In this document: positions 41,999 to 51,041 of the stretch, piece after piece
How positions within the stretch are numbered: position 1 is the stretch's first letter
Layout of the letters: each line of letters starts with the position of its first letter
Source of the DNA: JANOZM01 sp031429355
GTDB lineage: Bacteria; Pseudomonadota; Gammaproteobacteria; Burkholderiales; Burkholderiaceae_E
Length of the DNA: 64,000 nt
Direction of reading: 5' to 3'
Assembly (NCBI GenBank): GCA_031429355.1
Contig: JANOZM010000016.1
Span: forward strand, 124,001 to 188,000
Program-made: the position numbers and the translations under genes
Notes under the pieces: model-generated
What the model was told of the DNA's origin: nothing
The model's database searches: none
Seen by the model: the letters and a program-made list of their open reading frames with translations, nothing else

Positions 41999-44980
41999 GT
42001 GGAAAAAACCAATAAAGGCGAAGTAAACGTAAATAATTTTCCCATTGTTGGGATTGGTGCATCCGCAGGCGGACTCGCTGCGTTCGAAGGGTTCTTTTCG
42101 GGCTTCCAAAAAGAGTCATTGCCGCAAATGGCTTTTGTTTTAGTGCAACACTTAGCGCCTGATCGTCCAAGTGCATTGCCGGAATTGATTCAACGATTTA
42201 CTTCGATGGTTGTTGTACAAGCAACCGACAATCTAAAGGTGGAAATTAACTGCTGCTACATTATTCCACCCAATGTTGAACTGGCTGTCGTTGACCGTAT
42301 TCTAAAAATTACAGAACCAGTCAAGGCGCGTGGCCATCGGCTACCAATTGATTTTTTGTTTACCTCTCTAGCGCTAGATCAATTGAACCGCTCTATTGTC
42401 ATCATACTTTCCGGTAGTGGTAACGACGGCACTTTAGGCTTAAAAGCTGTTCACGAAAATGGTGGAATGGTCATGGTGCAAATACCAGCCCAAAGTGAAT
42501 TCGACGGCATGCCGCTTAGTGCTGTAGCGACCGGTCTGGTTGATTTTGAATTGCCGCTTAACGAGATGGCTAAGAAACTGCTAGGTTACGTTGGTAATCT
42601 TAGCCGTAAAGTGCGCACCCAAGAGGATGTTGTAACCGACACAGACAGCAGCGCATTGGAACGCATTTTTACTTTAATTAAATCGGGAACCGGCCACGAC
42701 TTTTCACGCTACAAACCGAATACGATTTTGCGAAGAATCGAACGACGAATGGCTCTTTTGCAAATCAAAAGCTTTGATTCTTATGCTTTAAAGTTAGGCA
42801 ATACTGCACAAGAAGTAACTACCTTATTTAAAGAACTTTTAATTGGAGTGACCCAATTTTTTCGGGACAAAGATGCCTTTGATAAATTTGAGTTATCTGT
42901 TGTTCCGAAGCTTTTTGAAGAGGATGTGGCCGATTCGACTTTGCGAGTTTGGGTAGCCGGTTGTTCTACAGGCGAGGAAGCCTATTCAGTGGCCATCTTG
43001 TTGCAAGAGCATATCGAAAAAACGCAAAAACAAGTTCGGTTAATAATTTTTGCAACGGACGTTAATTCCAGTTCAATTGCGTTTGCACGCGCTGGAATTT
43101 ACCCGAAAAGTATTGAAAATAATGTTTCTGCGGTCCGCCTTGCCCGATTTTTTACATTAGAGGCGGACGGTAACAGTTACCGCATCCGTAAAGTAATTCG
43201 AGATTCACTTATTTTTTCCGAACATGATGTAATTAAAGATCCACCGTTTTCAAAAATTGATCTAATTACCTGTCGTAATTTGCTGATCTATTTTGAATCT
43301 GATTTGCAACGCAAAATAATCGCTTTATTTCATTACGCCTTGAATTCAAAAGGTTTGCTTTTTTTGGGTTCATCAGAGTCAGTCGGTGAATTTGTTGATT
43401 TATTTACTTCAATAGATCGTAAGGCAAAAATTTACCAACGAAACGCAGATGTTCAAGCCGGCAAAAGAGCGGCTCTAGCGCGTGGTTTGCCGAGACTTAT
43501 TTCGCCAGCGACCAATTCTGCGCTGCCAGTAAATACTAGGAAAATATTTTCAAAACCGTCGCTACGCGAACTAACGGAGCAATCGTTATTAAAACTTGTG
43601 GCTCCCGTGGCTGCATTAGTCAATAAGCAAGGCGACTTGCTTTATTTACACGGGCGTTCGGGTTTGTTTTTAGAGCCGACCGTGGGCGACGTAACTATCA
43701 ACAATATATTAAAAATGGCTCGAGAAGGTTTGCGCAAAGAATTAGCTGCAGCGCTCTACCAAGTAGCGCTCACTCAACAAGCAGTAAGGGCTGTACCTTT
43801 TAAGATTGGTGTAAACGAAAATGTTAAAAATGCTCGGCTTAGTATTTCTCCGGTTTCGGGAACCAATGTAGAGACGGGGGCGACACATCTCTTTTTAGTT
43901 GTTCTAGAAGAAGTCGCAACCGATGAGGTAAATTCTTTTGGTGCTTCAATTGAGTCTCTTTCATCTGTTCCTCCGGAACAAACCAATCATGTTTCGAACG
44001 CAGCCACTAGTAAAAAAATTCAAAAATTAGCGCAGCAGCTCAAGATCAAAGAAGATGTTTTACAAGCCTCTAATTTAGAATTAGAAAATTCTAATGAAGA
44101 ATTAAAATCGACTAACGAAGAAATGCAATCGGTCAATGAAGAACTTCAATCGACTAACGAAGAATTAGAAACATCGAAGGAGGAAATGCAATCAATAAAT
44201 GAAGAGCTGACAACAGTCAATACCGAGCTAACGTTGAAGATGAATGATTCGCATCGGGTTAACAACGATATGAATAATTTGCTTGCGGGGACAGGGGTTG
44301 GAACCATCTTTCTAGATTTACAAATGCGTGTTCTTAGATTTACACCAGCGATTACAAACATAATCCCATTAATTAAAGGCGATGTTGGTAGGCCACTTGC
44401 CGATTTAGTTACAAACTTAATTGGGTACAACAGTTTGGTGGTCGACGTGTCTACTGTTCTTGAGACGCTGACGATTAAAGAGGCAACGGTTCAAACGGCA
44501 GTAAATAATTTTTACACTCTACGAATTTTGCCGTATCGGACGCTTGAAAATGTAGTAGAAGGTGCTGTTATTACTTTTATCGATATTACGGAAATTGTGC
44601 GTATTCGCGTGGCTTTGCGAAAGGCCAATGATTTACTGCGATTGGCGGTCGTAGTCAGAGATTCGTTTGATGCGATAACCGTTCAAGATTTAACTGGCCG
44701 AACTATGGCATGGAATCCGGCCGCGCAACGGATGTATGGTTGGACCGAGCAAGAGGCTTTAGCGCTGAATGTTACACAGCGAATTCCACCGTTCTTGCGT
44801 GATCAAATAGGTAGTGTGAAGAACTCGATTAAAACGGCGGATGTTTTAGAGCCAGTGAAGACGCAACGCTATGCAAAAGATGGTCGTGTAGTAAATATTC
44901 TTTTAACTTCGACCGCGCTGTTGGACGATAACGGTGATATTTATGCAATTGCCACAACAGAAAAAGAAGATAAAACGTGA
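41999..44980 (+). CDS. CheB-CheR-PAS fusion chemosensory/signalling protein
   Basis: 993 residues. CheB methylesterase domain (about 14-190: Ser22 in GASAGG, His51, Asp near 143 in SGSGNDGTLG); CheR methyltransferase (about 210-480: HDFSRYKPNTILRRIERRM and SAM motif AGCSTGEEAYS); a long coiled coil (about 680-760) made of near-heptad repeats of NEELxSxNEE; then two PAS domains (about 765-870 and 880-990). There is no receiver domain and no chemoreceptor nearby, so classical chemotaxis is unlikely; such fusions often pair with kinases, as here. GTG at 41999 has a weak ribosome-binding site. Confidence 0.9.
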   Translation: MEKTNKGEVNVNNFPIVGIGASAGGLAAFEGFFSGFQKESLPQMAFVLVQHLAPDRPSALPELIQRFTSMVVVQATDNLKVEINCCYIIPPNVELAVVDRILKITEPVKARGHRLPIDFLFTSLALDQLNRSIVIILSGSGNDGTLGLKAVHENGGMVMVQIPAQSEFDGMPLSAVATGLVDFELPLNEMAKKLLGYVGNLSRKVRTQEDVVTDTDSSALERIFTLIKSGTGHDFSRYKPNTILRRIERRMALLQIKSFDSYALKLGNTAQEVTTLFKELLIGVTQFFRDKDAFDKFELSVVPKLFEEDVADSTLRVWVAGCSTGEEAYSVAILLQEHIEKTQKQVRLIIFATDVNSSSIAFARAGIYPKSIENNVSAVRLARFFTLEADGNSYRIRKVIRDSLIFSEHDVIKDPPFSKIDLITCRNLLIYFESDLQRKIIALFHYALNSKGLLFLGSSESVGEFVDLFTSIDRKAKIYQRNADVQAGKRAALARGLPRLISPATNSALPVNTRKIFSKPSLRELTEQSLLKLVAPVAALVNKQGDLLYLHGRSGLFLEPTVGDVTINNILKMAREGLRKELAAALYQVALTQQAVRAVPFKIGVNENVKNARLSISPVSGTNVETGATHLFLVVLEEVATDEVNSFGASIESLSSVPPEQTNHVSNAATSKKIQKLAQQLKIKEDVLQASNLELENSNEELKSTNEEMQSVNEELQSTNEELETSKEEMQSINEELTTVNTELTLKMNDSHRVNNDMNNLLAGTGVGTIFLDLQMRVLRFTPAITNIIPLIKGDVGRPLADLVTNLIGYNSLVVDVSTVLETLTIKEATVQTAVNNFYTLRILPYRTLENVVEGAVITFIDITEIVRIRVALRKANDLLRLAVVVRDSFDAITVQDLTGRTMAWNPAAQRMYGWTEQEALALNVTQRIPPFLRDQIGSVKNSIKTADVLEPVKTQRYAKDGRVVNILLTSTALLDDNGDIYAIATTEKEDKT

Positions 44981-44999
44981 TGATGCAAGAGGGCGGCTT

Positions 45000-46253
45000 A
45001 TGACCATTCCTCAAGAAATTGGAGTTGAGGATGCGTTGCGTCTTACCTTGCACGAATTGCAAGTGCATCAAATTGAGTTGGAAAGTCAAAATGAAGAGTT
45101 GCGTAGAACACAGAGCTTATTGGATGAATCTAAATTAAGGTACTTTGATCTTTATGACCATGCGCCGGTAGGCTATTGTTCGCTCAGTCAGGAGGGGATT
45201 GTACTTGAAGCAAACTTGGCTGCCACGACCTTGCTCGGCCTATCGCGCCATGGAATTATCGGTCAAAAAATGAGTCAGTACATTTGCGATGACGACCAAG
45301 ACTCATACTATTTGTTTCGTTACCGGTCATTTAAGAATAAGTTATCCCAAACGTGTGACGTAAGAATAGAACCAGTAGTCGGGTCAAAAATTTGGGTCAA
45401 TTTGGTTTCCAATTTGACCAGCAACGAACATGAGTACCCCATGTTGCGAGTAGTCATGACCGATATTACCGAGCGTAAGCGGATGGAAATTTTATTGAGG
45501 GCGTCGGCGTACGAGTTAGAAGTTGCAAAGGCGATGGCCGAAAAAGCAAGCGTGGATAAATCAGATCTTTTGTCAAGCATGGGGCACGATCTAAGGACGC
45601 CATTGCATTCAATCGTTGGCTATGCACAATTACTGGAGTCGAGTTTGCCAGCGCTGGCGGATGCCCAGTTAGCTAGTTTAAAACAAGTCATTAGTGCGGG
45701 TTGGTATTTACTTAAACTGATTAACGAACTGTTAGATTCAGCAAGCATCGAAGCTGGAAAAGCATCGATCAGTATTCAGTCCGTTTCTTTGGCACCTTTG
45801 CTGCTTGAGTGTGAAGTGATGCTGCAGCCGCAAGCGGAAAAGCGTGGCGTAATTTTTTCTAATCAATTTTCTGAATGCTCTTGTTTTGTTTTAGCTGACC
45901 CAATACGATTAAAACAAGTCATTTGTAATTTACTCTCAAATGCAATTAAATATAACCGTAAAGAAGGTGTTGTAAGCCTTCATTGTGTTACTTGTCCGTT
46001 TGGCTTTATTCGCTTAGAGGTTTCTGACACCGGACCTGGCTTAAACGAAACACAATTGGGGCAACTGTTCCAACCATTTCACCGCTTAGGTCAAACCAAT
46101 CAACTTGAGGAGGGTACTGGCATAGGGTTAGTCGTTAGTAAACGGTTAATAGAAATGATGGACGGAAAAATTGGCGTTCAAAGCACAGTTGGCGTTGGCA
46201 GTACTTTTTGGATCGAGCTTCCAAGGACACTCACTAACGACCCGTCGCCTTGA
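45000..46253 (+). CDS. PAS-domain sensor histidine kinase
   Basis: 417 residues, cytoplasmic. A helical N-terminus (LTLHELQVHQIELESQNEELRR) that continues the coiled-coil style of the preceding fusion protein, a PAS domain (about 40-165), HisKA with His196 in SSMGHDLRTPLHS, and HATPase_c (NLLSNAIKYN, DTGPGL, GTGIGL). No receiver domain. ATG at 45000 follows AGAGGGCGGC, a good ribosome-binding site, 19 bases after the upstream stop; a longer frame overlapping that gene is less likely. The pair probably forms one signalling unit. Confidence 0.88.
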   Translation: MTIPQEIGVEDALRLTLHELQVHQIELESQNEELRRTQSLLDESKLRYFDLYDHAPVGYCSLSQEGIVLEANLAATTLLGLSRHGIIGQKMSQYICDDDQDSYYLFRYRSFKNKLSQTCDVRIEPVVGSKIWVNLVSNLTSNEHEYPMLRVVMTDITERKRMEILLRASAYELEVAKAMAEKASVDKSDLLSSMGHDLRTPLHSIVGYAQLLESSLPALADAQLASLKQVISAGWYLLKLINELLDSASIEAGKASISIQSVSLAPLLLECEVMLQPQAEKRGVIFSNQFSECSCFVLADPIRLKQVICNLLSNAIKYNRKEGVVSLHCVTCPFGFIRLEVSDTGPGLNETQLGQLFQPFHRLGQTNQLEEGTGIGLVVSKRLIEMMDGKIGVQSTVGVGSTFWIELPRTLTNDPSP

Positions 46254-48171
46254 TTGATAAATTTTTGCACCCCAAGATGGCGTTATCCGCAGCTTGAGTA
46301 TCGCCAGCATCAATAAACGGAAGTAAGGCTGCCAGCGGATTAACCAAGGCCAGCAAGAGCGCGCTGCCGATTTTTATACCAATTTTATTTTTATCGACAC
46401 TAAACTTTGGCGTTGAAAAACTACCGCTTACTAAAATTGGTGTCCGCAATGTTAATGGACTAAAGTCGCGCGGTGCAACTACGGCTTTTAAATCAAGTAT
46501 TTCTTTAGCTAATGATACTTGGCCCGCAACCCATAGTGCGGAGTCTTTGGTATCTATAACCATTAAACGAGGCCTAAATACCCCTTTGTCGACGGTCAAA
46601 TCAGCAACAGCACAAGTCATTTTAAGTGCATCGTCGCCGATAATAGTTACCCCAATGGCTTGGGCGATATCAAGACCCGCCGCTTCAATTAATAGATGTG
46701 AAATGCTTCCGTTTTTTATCTGCGCAGCGACTTTGCCTTGCAGGCTTGCAAGAATTTCTGCGGTTGATCTTCCTTCGCCACGCAAGTTTACTAAGCCGTT
46801 TAATTGTCCCGAGATATAAGGGGGCAAACTCTCTCTCTTAGAAAGTTTTAGCCATTGCTCTAATCGAACGCCACTAATTTGCAAACGAGCTGTCCAAATC
46901 GCTTCTTGGCCTCGTCCATCAAGCGCTAATTGACCCCGCACATTGCCTTGGGCAGTGTTTGCTTGTATTGACGATATCGTTAACACGCCTGACGTGAGTT
47001 GCAAGTGGGCCTGCAACGGTCGAAGCGGTTCGAGTCGCGTGGTATTTAAATCAACTTCTTTTATGTCAATTAGTATGTTCGCGTCCATTGCTCGCAACGA
47101 TGCAAGGTCAAACGGGCGGTTGGGTAGCACTTTGCCTTTAGCGTTGTTACGAATGCCATTAGTGCTTCCGCCAATTGTTGGAGCAAGGTCAATAAGGTTA
47201 AGTTTGGTCCCACTTAACCGGCCTGACAAATTGCGGGATGCGTTTTTTTCAGTAAACTTAAAGGCGCCGCTAAGCCGACTTGCCCCAATATTAAGCGTCT
47301 TTGCGATAACGCTCCAATCAGCCGTACTTCTAACAATAATTCCGTCAGAAACAAACGCGGATGTGGTGGGTAGCGTCACCCCGATCGGATCGCCTAGCGC
47401 TGCCAGCGAAGGTCCCTTTATCGTGTAATTACCACCAAAGTCGTTTATCGATGTCGCGTTTAAAGCAGTGCCGTTAAAGGCTAAGGTTACGCGACCAACC
47501 GTTGCGTTGATTTTAAGACCAACTCTTGCGGCGGCTGTTTCTGCGGATTCCCAAGGCAAAATATTGGAAGTTAAAATTGCAAATTTTAGTGGCAGTTTTT
47601 TAAATGAGCCTGTGCCATTAATGTTAAAAGTTTTATTAATTGCGCTCGCTGAAAATTCTGACTCAACCATTAGTTGTAGTTGGGCGTCACTAAACTTTAA
47701 TGTTCCTTTCGGAACTTCTAACAGATTAAAAAGCGGAATCGCGGGCGGAGTGCCCGAGTTACGTAATTGCCAAGAAACCTGACCCGAAGCGGAGCGTTCT
47801 AAATTAGTGTCCAGGCTCGCCGCTTGTAATGACGCAACACTCAGTCGCTGTCCTTGGTATGCATTCCAAAGATCAGCATAGTTAAGGTTGAGCTCAACCC
47901 TCGTTGCCTCAAGCATAGACGTGGCTGTGCTCCAAGGCGGTGGGGCAACTACGAGCTGTGCAACATGAACTTTAATACCACCTAAAAATCGAAGTTTAAA
48001 ATCACCTTGGGTGAGCGAGACTTTGCGATTGAGCGTTTGCGTTAATTGCTTTTCTAACGGGCCTGCTAAAAACGGCCACCAGACCGCTTCTGCAATAAAA
48101 AAACCAATCACCAATAGTGTTATGGCGATTAGTCCGTAATGTCGAAGTCGCAAACGCTTATGGGTAGGCAT
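46234..48171 (-). CDS. AsmA-family protein
   Basis: 645 residues: one N-terminal membrane helix (about 11-30), then a long beta-rich periplasmic part (AsmA repeat-like) with the C-terminal AsmA core including LVNLRGEGRSTAEILASLQGKV and LSLAKEILDLKAVVAPRDFS. AsmA-type proteins belong to the bridge-like lipid-transfer superfamily and help move phospholipid to the outer membrane (recent family knowledge). The start overlaps the dps stop by one base (TAATG); the 3' end overlaps the convergent kinase by 20 bases. Confidence 0.85.
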   Translation of the reverse strand: MPTHKRLRLRHYGLIAITLLVIGFFIAEAVWWPFLAGPLEKQLTQTLNRKVSLTQGDFKLRFLGGIKVHVAQLVVAPPPWSTATSMLEATRVELNLNYADLWNAYQGQRLSVASLQAASLDTNLERSASGQVSWQLRNSGTPPAIPLFNLLEVPKGTLKFSDAQLQLMVESEFSASAINKTFNINGTGSFKKLPLKFAILTSNILPWESAETAAARVGLKINATVGRVTLAFNGTALNATSINDFGGNYTIKGPSLAALGDPIGVTLPTTSAFVSDGIIVRSTADWSVIAKTLNIGASRLSGAFKFTEKNASRNLSGRLSGTKLNLIDLAPTIGGSTNGIRNNAKGKVLPNRPFDLASLRAMDANILIDIKEVDLNTTRLEPLRPLQAHLQLTSGVLTISSIQANTAQGNVRGQLALDGRGQEAIWTARLQISGVRLEQWLKLSKRESLPPYISGQLNGLVNLRGEGRSTAEILASLQGKVAAQIKNGSISHLLIEAAGLDIAQAIGVTIIGDDALKMTCAVADLTVDKGVFRPRLMVIDTKDSALWVAGQVSLAKEILDLKAVVAPRDFSPLTLRTPILVSGSFSTPKFSVDKNKIGIKIGSALLLALVNPLAALLPFIDAGDTQAADNAILGCKNLSIKATGR

Positions 48172-48734
48172 TAGCGGCCAGTCGAATCCAATGGGCGGCT
48201 AGCTTCAAATAAAAACCAAGTGCGACGTTCGGTTTCGTCAATCCAACCTTCGATAAAGCTGGCACTGGCAATATCCTTATGTTCGTCGCAAACGCTATGC
48301 ACTTCACGTAATCTCGCGGTGACCGATTTATTATCCTCACACAATTCGGCAAGCATGTCTGATGGTTCGACGAAATCGGCGTCGTTGTCTAAAATACGCT
48401 GCATACGCGAGATATCTCCTATTGATCGCAGTGTGGTGCCTCCAAGTTTGCGAATTCGCTCTGCAATTGGATCGGTCATGGCATAAAGTTCAGCGGCTTG
48501 TTCGTCAAGCATAATGTGGTAGTCCCGAAAGTGCGGGCCACTCATATGCCAATGAAAATTTTTGGTTTTTAAGTACAAAGCAAACACATCGGCAAGAATG
48601 CCGTTCATTGCAGCAGAAACATCCTTTGTGGCGGCAGCTTTTAAGTCGGTTGGTGTGATCAAAGGGGCCTTTTGGCGTTCCTTCGCACGTTGTATCGGTA
48701 CAGCACTAGCTTTCGTGACAGATTTAATATTCAT
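48171..48734 (-). CDS. dps: Dps-family DNA-protecting ferritin
   Basis: Starvation-induced iron-storing dodecamer that shields DNA. 187 residues; a basic N-terminal tail (about 1-25, several Lys and Arg) is the part that binds DNA in Dps. Ferroxidase ligands are visible: NFHWHMSGPHF and, 27 residues after the first His, DEQAAEL. ATG at 48734 was chosen; the ATG at 48758 would lie deeper inside the upstream gene. Part of the BrkB-Dps-AsmA series. Confidence 0.92.
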   Translation of the reverse strand: MNIKSVTKASAVPIQRAKERQKAPLITPTDLKAAATKDVSAAMNGILADVFALYLKTKNFHWHMSGPHFRDYHIMLDEQAAELYAMTDPIAERIRKLGGTTLRSIGDISRMQRILDNDADFVEPSDMLAELCEDNKSVTARLREVHSVCDEHKDIASASFIEGWIDETERRTWFLFEASRPLDSTGR

Positions 48735-49632
48735 TTTTGACTTTCGGTAAAGTTGCATTGATAGTTGAAGAGCTGGTTTTTTCTGTTTGTAGTACTTTTA
48801 AAATTTCAGCGCTGAACAGAAAAACAGCGGCTGAATAAAATATCCACATTAAAGTCACGGCTGCGCTACCAGCAGCACCAAATGCGTTCGCAGTCCCGGC
48901 GACTTTTAGATACATCTCGAAGGCATATTTACCAGCAGTAAAAAGGCAGGCCCCAACTACTGCAGCAATAAATGCTTTGCGCCAATGGATGGTCGTGTCA
49001 GGCAAGAGCACAAGTAAAACGGTAAAAACAATGGCTAATAATGCAATCGTCGTGAATGTGTCGAAACGTAGAACATCAAGCACTTGGGTAATTGGTCGAA
49101 AAATTTCGTAAACCGACGGCGCAATGTGCGGTTTTAATAAAATTCCCAAACCTTCAGCCGTCATCACAATAACCGTAACTAAACCGATACCGAGGACCAA
49201 TGCTCCTGAGAGCAATCGTGCGCGTAAAAATGCCCAAGTGGCTGCTGCAAAGGGCGAGTCTCGCGGCGCAGGTCCAAGAAAAATGCTATTTAAAGCTGCT
49301 TTCAATTCTGTGAAAGTAGCTGACGCTCCAACTAAGGTAAACACTAGTGAAAGCACTGTCGCGCTGCCACTCCATTGCGATAGATTTGCGTTGCTAACCG
49401 TTTGCTCGATTGCGCTGGTGGCCGAGTCTCCAATGGCCAGCCTTAATTGGCTAAAAATTAACGTGGCCACTTCGCCGGATTGTGCACCGTAGCCGGCCAC
49501 CGTAACGACTAACACCAGCATTGGCGCAAGGGAGAATAAGGCAAAAAATGCGACAGCAGCCGCATTAGAAACACAGCGATCACGAAACCATTCGTCTAAT
49601 GCTTGGCTCAATATTCGTGGAGAGAAGTTCAA
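48724..49632 (-). CDS. YihY/BrkB-family inner-membrane protein
   Basis: 302 residues with six predicted membrane helices. NAAAVAFFALFSLAPMLVLVV (about 23-43), FTLVGASATFTELKAALNSI and AAGSAAVTLMWIFYSAAVFLFSAE are typical of YihY/BrkB. The family has often been mis-called ribonuclease BN; its role, perhaps in lipid or small-molecule export, is unsettled. It leads the stress series with dps and asmA. A palindrome of the stress type (site I) lies about 120 bases upstream. Confidence 0.85.
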   Translation of the reverse strand: MNFSPRILSQALDEWFRDRCVSNAAAVAFFALFSLAPMLVLVVTVAGYGAQSGEVATLIFSQLRLAIGDSATSAIEQTVSNANLSQWSGSATVLSLVFTLVGASATFTELKAALNSIFLGPAPRDSPFAAATWAFLRARLLSGALVLGIGLVTVIVMTAEGLGILLKPHIAPSVYEIFRPITQVLDVLRFDTFTTIALLAIVFTVLLVLLPDTTIHWRKAFIAAVVGACLFTAGKYAFEMYLKVAGTANAFGAAGSAAVTLMWIFYSAAVFLFSAEILKVLQTEKTSSSTINATLPKVKNEY

Positions 49633-49716
49633 TTTTTTAAGTCGACGTTTAGTTGGAACCCCGATAACTTTACGGGTCTTATACTAGGAAAACTGTCAGT
49701 TGGTTTGCCATCGCGA

Positions 49717-49732
49717 TGTAGGAAAACAGCGC
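49717..49732 (+). promoter_or_regulatory. TGTAGGAAAACA box, copy 2
   Basis: The same twelve bases as at 25488-25499, here followed by GCGC. It lies 17 bases before palindrome site I and about 90 before the start of the 49808 gene. Confidence 0.4.
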
Positions 49733-49745
49733 CTTTGATCCGTTT

Positions 49746-49761
49746 GGTGCGCTAGAGTACA
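49746..49761. promoter_or_regulatory. Stress palindrome site I (degenerate)
   Basis: GGTGCG-CTAG-AGTACA followed by GA. The left ten bases are identical to site F (GGTGCG-CTAG). About 54 bases before the gene at 49808. Confidence 0.35.
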
Positions 49762-49807
49762 GATAAAAAAATGCGATCCATTTACAGTAGGTTTTTTTGG
49801 AGGCGCT

Positions 49808-50227
49808 ATGGAAATGGAAAAATCAAATGTTCCCAGATCTTTTGGGGTTTTTAAACCTGTAGGACACACATTAATTAGCGTGCGTTCGGCACAAGATCTT
49901 GATATTGCCGTTGCCGCGTTTAAAAACGAAGGTTTCAGTGACAAGAGCCTTATTCAGTATTCACCTGAAGAAATGGCTGCCCAAGTCGATCTGGATTTTA
50001 TCAATGCAAGCCCATTGGCAGGCGCAGGGTCGGAGCTTAACCTAAGCAAGGTCCATAGAGATCTAGCACAAAAAGGATTTAGCTTTTTGGTGGTCTATGC
50101 ACCTGAAGATGAGCAAGCCGAACTAGTTGACCGTGTCATCGAAACAATTAAACCGGTGCAAGCGCAGCGCTATTCAAGATTTATTATTGAAGAATTAGTT
50201 CCCCCAACAAATGCATTGCAGGATTAG
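49808..50227 (+). CDS. Hypothetical soluble stress-associated protein
   Basis: 139 residues, no signal or membrane helix. HTLISVRSAQDLDIAVAAF and FSFLVVYAPEDEQAELVDRVIETIK suggest two alpha/beta units of a ferredoxin-like or GlsB-like fold. I recognise no named family, although similar proteins appear beside stress genes in betaproteobacteria. A strong GGAGG ribosome-binding site precedes the ATG. It is followed, convergently, by the Crp/Fnr regulator. Confidence 0.65.
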   Translation: MEMEKSNVPRSFGVFKPVGHTLISVRSAQDLDIAVAAFKNEGFSDKSLIQYSPEEMAAQVDLDFINASPLAGAGSELNLSKVHRDLAQKGFSFLVVYAPEDEQAELVDRVIETIKPVQAQRYSRFIIEELVPPTNALQD

Positions 50228-50237
50228 GCAAACGAGG

Positions 50238-51032
50238 CTATTTTGTCGGCAACAATCGGTCGTATTCTTTTTTTACAACTGCGTAGCATTCACAGCTGCG
50301 CTTTTCGATGCCCGATCGGTTTAACACGGTAATACGGCCGCGCGTATATTTTATGAGGCCATCATGTTGGAGCTTCAGCGCGGCTTCGGTTATGCCTTCT
50401 CGACGTACGCCCAGCATATTCGCAATCAGTTCTTGTGTCATGACAAGGACGTCACCTTCAAGACGGTCCAAACTTAGCAACAAAAAGCGTGATAATTGTT
50501 GGTCTACTGTGTGATGACGGTTGCAAGCTGCGGTTTGCGAAGTTTGGGTTAACAACGCCTGTGTATACCGTAAAAACAAATGCTGGACATCACCGCCCCG
50601 TTCAAACTCGTCTCTCATGATGTGTGCCGGTAAACGAAAGCCGCTGCCCGCACTTTGTACCACAGCGCGATTTGGCGTTGAGTTACCACCCATAAAAAGT
50701 GAAACACCGACCAGACCCTCGTTGCCAACAATCGCAATTTCTGCTGACGCACCGCACTCCATGACATATAACAGGGCGACTATGGCGGTCGTTGGAAAAT
50801 AAACATGGCCAAGCGTATCGCCAGATTCATAAAGCACTTGCCCCAATGGCATTTGAAACGGTTCTATAAAAGGAGCCCACCGTTTCAGTACTTCATTTCC
50901 AATGGAACCCAGTAGCTGATTACCTCCGAATTCCGGAAGATCGTGCGCTGGATGCTCACCTATTTCGTGACTTACAGAGTTAATCATAAGCCACGGCGAT
51001 AGATGGTTTAATTGGCGATCAGTGTTGAGCAC
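50238..51032 (-). CDS. Crp/Fnr-family transcriptional regulator
   Basis: 264 residues. A cyclic-nucleotide-binding-type beta-roll (about 55-165: LGQVLYESGDTLGHVYFPTTAIVALL) is followed by a Crp-type winged helix (about 185-245) whose recognition helix reads GVRREGITEAALKLQ; Arg and Glu line up with Arg180 and Glu181 of E. coli Crp. There is no N-terminal cysteine cluster, so it is not an Fe-S sensor like Fnr, and the cNMP phosphate loop is not conserved by eye. The start is GTG at 51032; an ATG 16 codons later is possible. It lies nine bases after ompA. It is the obvious candidate reader of the TGT-N10-ACA palindromes. Confidence 0.88.
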   Translation of the reverse strand: MLNTDRQLNHLSPWLMINSVSHEIGEHPAHDLPEFGGNQLLGSIGNEVLKRWAPFIEPFQMPLGQVLYESGDTLGHVYFPTTAIVALLYVMECGASAEIAIVGNEGLVGVSLFMGGNSTPNRAVVQSAGSGFRLPAHIMRDEFERGGDVQHLFLRYTQALLTQTSQTAACNRHHTVDQQLSRFLLLSLDRLEGDVLVMTQELIANMLGVRREGITEAALKLQHDGLIKYTRGRITVLNRSGIEKRSCECYAVVKKEYDRLLPTK

Positions 51033-51041
51033 GGTTGGGCT

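Noticed and set aside
46943..47428. 161-codon + strand frame inside the AsmA-family gene
   Set aside because: Antisense to a gene with membrane helix and family motifs; no supporting signal.
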